From contig JADWOT020000009.1 in the NCBI GenBank assembly GCA_036345935.2, forward strand, positions 4,297,381-4,361,380: a stretch of DNA of 64,000 nt, given 5' to 3'. The first letter of the stretch is position 1. Each line of letters begins with the position of its first letter. The notes under the pieces were generated by a model that was not told where the DNA came from, made no database searches, and worked only from the letters and a program-made list of their open reading frames with translations. This document shows positions 61,503 to 64,000 of this stretch, in pieces. The DNA is from Taenia hydatigena. Taxonomy: Eukaryota > Platyhelminthes > Cestoda > Cyclophyllidea > Taeniidae. A program made the position numbers and the translations under genes.

Positions 61503-63180
61503 CTATAAGAGATCCTTCCTGCTGATGTAGGATCGACCGGTCCCACTTCGAGAAATAAACTTCACAGAAGGTATTTTAGCAGATCCGGATTCCCCAGAGC
61601 CCAACGAACCACCGTCCCTGCCCGCAACCATGGAGGAACGCCTACGCTGATTAAAATTTCGATTATGACGGTCAAGCAGGTCAATGTCCTCATCGTCTTC
61701 ATCGCCAAATGGTCCACTAGCGTCTTCAACAGCCCCGTAGGCACCGCCATGTCCGGCACTACCAACATCGTGAAACTCATCATCTTCGTCATCAACCAAA
61801 TCGTCGTCATGACGACCGCGTGAGCGATGATGCGGCATTTGAACCGTGGAACTCAAGGTATTGCGGGATGACCCCACAGCCAGGTCGTCGGAGAGACCAG
61901 TACTAGCCGGGACGAGTGATGCGCCTGTGCGGATTTGAGCCTAATGATACGCCATTTAAAACCCAGTGATAAGCAACACGAAAAAATGGAAATTTGGAAC
62001 AAGTCAAGGGTACCTTGCTAGTAGCCTCAACAACACGATCAAGAGTACGACCAAATTCCTCAAGTATTATTCTTTCCTGTGATGCTGGTGGTAGATCTCT
62101 GCGCTCAGCGTCTTCAGCCTGAGCCAATAAGCAACTAGCCGCGGCTTCGATAGTTTCCCAAGTGAAGAATACATGTGGCATACTGGAAAATATAATGGCG
62201 GTTAATACTCAGTCGACGAATGGTATCAAGTCGAACCCCAACTCACGTTTCTGCTGGAGGCTTTATTAAGTGCTTCCTGAATGCATTTGGTTGGCGTGAT
62301 CGAAGGGAACCCATTGCAGCCAGTCGCATCAATGACCTGCGCTCTATACTGTCTTCTGTATTTCGACATCCGAGACATCGACAGAGATCGGAACAGCTTA
62401 TTTTTGCCTCGTAACACTCACAGTAGTTCTTGAGGCAGCCACTGCGTTTACAATTGCAGCCTTTGGTGTGCTTGCGCTCTCCCTCACCACGGCCGATTTT
62501 GGGGTGAAATGCGGTTGGATTCCTTTCGAGAGTCATTTTGATTGCACGCCCCCTTTCTTCTTCATAGGCCAAGTTATTCATACAATGATTACAATTGCAA
62601 TTCTGACAAAGTTGACCTTGCGCAAAGCACTCACAATATAGTTTGAGGCAATGCGATTTGGTACAGTTGCAGGGCTTTCTGGAGTTGGCCATACTGCTCA
62701 CCGTTTGCGGGGCTCCGGGTCCCGGAGGAGCGGCGATCCCAACGCCAGGCGCACCGATAAGAGTTTGGGCTAGGCCAGTCATCCCAGGCATACCAGCCTG
62801 ACCGATGCTCACGACCTGTCCAAAAGCCTGACCGGGAATCGGACTAGCCATGAAAGCACCACTGGGAGCAACAACTAAATATCACATAGAACACGTAAAA
62901 TACCTATGCAAGGAGCAAAAAACTATCCAATAGCGCAAACTCACGTGTCATCTCCTGCGGCTTTCGTGCGTATTGCGCGGCTGTATTTGTGTTAATTTGA
63001 ACTGATGGTGAGGCCAAGAGAGGCTGAACAGGAACCGCGTTAAATTGAGCAGGCTTTGATTGAAAAACTGTTGTTCCACTCGGTCCAGGTCGTGTATGAA
63101 GGACCTGAACAACATTTGGAGGAAAGCCCTGCTTCTGAGAGAGTGCAACTTTTACACCAACCGGTTGCTGAATCATAAGA
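61503..63180 (-). CDS. LIN54: LIN54, MuvB/DREAM DNA-binding subunit (5' end not found)
   Basis: Exons high to low are 63180-62945, 62874-62247, 62182-62014 and 61940-61503 (TAG). Phases 1, 2 and 0 match, and the first exon enters in phase 2, so upstream exons exist. About 489 residues are visible. LIN54 binds CHR promoter elements for the MuvB/DREAM cell-cycle complexes. Two CXC repeats are clear: [16 protein letters not shown] and [19 protein letters not shown], joined by [10 protein letters not shown] as in the family. The two DNA-contacting tyrosines (KLYCEC, KNYCEC) are kept. Downstream, [20 protein letters not shown] and [15 protein letters not shown] match the helical C-terminus. The final exon adds about 145 residues of acidic and Ser/Gly-rich sequence ([23 protein letters not shown]) beyond the usual end. 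It converges with GTF2E1. Confidence 0.93.
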
Positions 63181-63183
63181 CTG

Positions 63184-64000
63184 AAACAGGAAAGTCATGT
63201 CAGATATCCTTAGCGCGCAGAACTACATTCATAGGTACGACGCGAAGACGATGTAAGGTGGTAACACCGGATTAAAAGTGGACTTATGGAATCTCAAGCA
63301 GAAGACCTGCTACCGGGCGGAGCTCACAAAAGTCGTACAGATTAAGAATCAGGATGAAGTGAAAAGTATCATACGCAGACCACAAACGCAAAACATCCCA
63401 AAAGAACAGACTCAGAACAGACAAATAAAGACCGATTGAATTGGCGCCCAAACTTACAATTCGAATACGAACTCTGCTGCAAATTCAAAATCGAGAGACA
63501 GCTGCCGCCCATGCATTCAAACAAAATAGGTGGAAATACTTGTGTACAGCGCAAAAGACAAGTGCCAGTATTGGCTTCAATACCATTTATTAAATTTTTA
63601 AACACTATAAATTGCATAAATTACATTATAAATATAAAAGCCATTTATTGCAAGAAATACAAAACGTCTAAAAATCTTGACGGAATTCTTTCAGTGATGT
63701 CAATGCAGGTGCCTTGCGAAGTCTATGCGTCTTGAGGCTTAGTAGCATTGCAGTTATTTTAATCGCTTCTCTAAATGCGCAAGCAAATCAAATGCTCAGG
63801 GTTTGTTTTGTAGGATGCGAGGCTGTTGCCTGTAACTCTCCCTGTTCGTAACTTCGAGTGACCTCTAAGACTTTATCAGCTAGTATTGACACTCGGGGTT
63901 CTGATGTTAACTATGGTCGCGGGATAATTCGAGATGTCATAAAACGATGGCAGCCTATATCCACTTTCACTTTTTCCATTGCTTTGATTTTTCCGGCTAC
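63184..64000 (-). other. Upstream intron(s) of LIN54, right edge
   Basis: The exon at 63180 needs an upstream partner in phase 2, but none was convincingly found. A 40-codon open minus-strand segment ending near 63790 (after CCATAG at about 63913, LTSEPRVSILADKVLEV) looks coding in style but lacks a canonical donor. The LIN54 N-terminus probably lies beyond base 64000. Confidence 0.35.

Noticed and set aside
1..64000. tRNA, rRNA, CRISPR array or bacterial-type operon
   Set aside because: No cloverleaf-like tRNA with internal promoter boxes, no rRNA segment and no spaced direct-repeat array was recognised; the gene structure is clearly eukaryotic.

Overview
This window reads as nuclear DNA of a parasitic flatworm, most likely a cestode; a trematode is not excluded. 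The genome looks AT-rich (about 40% GC by eye). Genes are spread over long introns with canonical GT-AG borders. One long gene consists mostly of short phase-1 exons, an architecture known from flatworm micro-exon genes. Species cannot be named from sequence alone. Exons were read by eye: I chained acceptor, open frame and donor, and required phases to match across every join.

Left third (about 0.5-23 kb): three paralogous genes for a small protein with one C2-like domain. Gene A is on the minus strand (exons 8594 down to 538, running off the left edge). Gene B (12467-14442) and gene C (15137-22902) are on the plus strand. All three cut the C2 domain at the same places with the same phases. 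In A and C the part before the C2 domain is built from strings of 15-72 nt exons. Each of these has a length divisible by three and is phase 1 on both sides, so each could be included or skipped without shifting the frame. They encode Ser/Thr/Pro-rich peptide. The three C2 copies keep the NPxFNE core but appear to lack the usual calcium-binding aspartates.

Middle (25-53 kb, minus strand): an intronless gene for an ARM-TIR-SAM protein with a SARM1-like catalytic glutamate (25028-27298), then a 12-exon gene over 24 kb (52930 down to 28961) that I identify as the flatworm orthologue of ARMH1. Its exon lengths sum to 1674 nt, exactly 558 codons including the stop.

Repeat island (53.8-56 kb): a compact non-autonomous LTR retrotransposon (TRIM-like). 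It has LTRs, a primer-binding site, a polypurine tract and a perfect 5-bp target-site duplication, but no gag/pol. It is accompanied by solo LTRs of the same family, one nested inside another.

Right end (58-63 kb): GTF2E1 (TFIIE alpha, plus strand, 7 exons, 531 codons) and LIN54 (MuvB DNA-binding subunit, minus strand, partial) converge tail to tail with 270 bp between stop codons.

No tRNA, rRNA or CRISPR array was recognised. The remaining sequence is intronic or intergenic and AT-rich.
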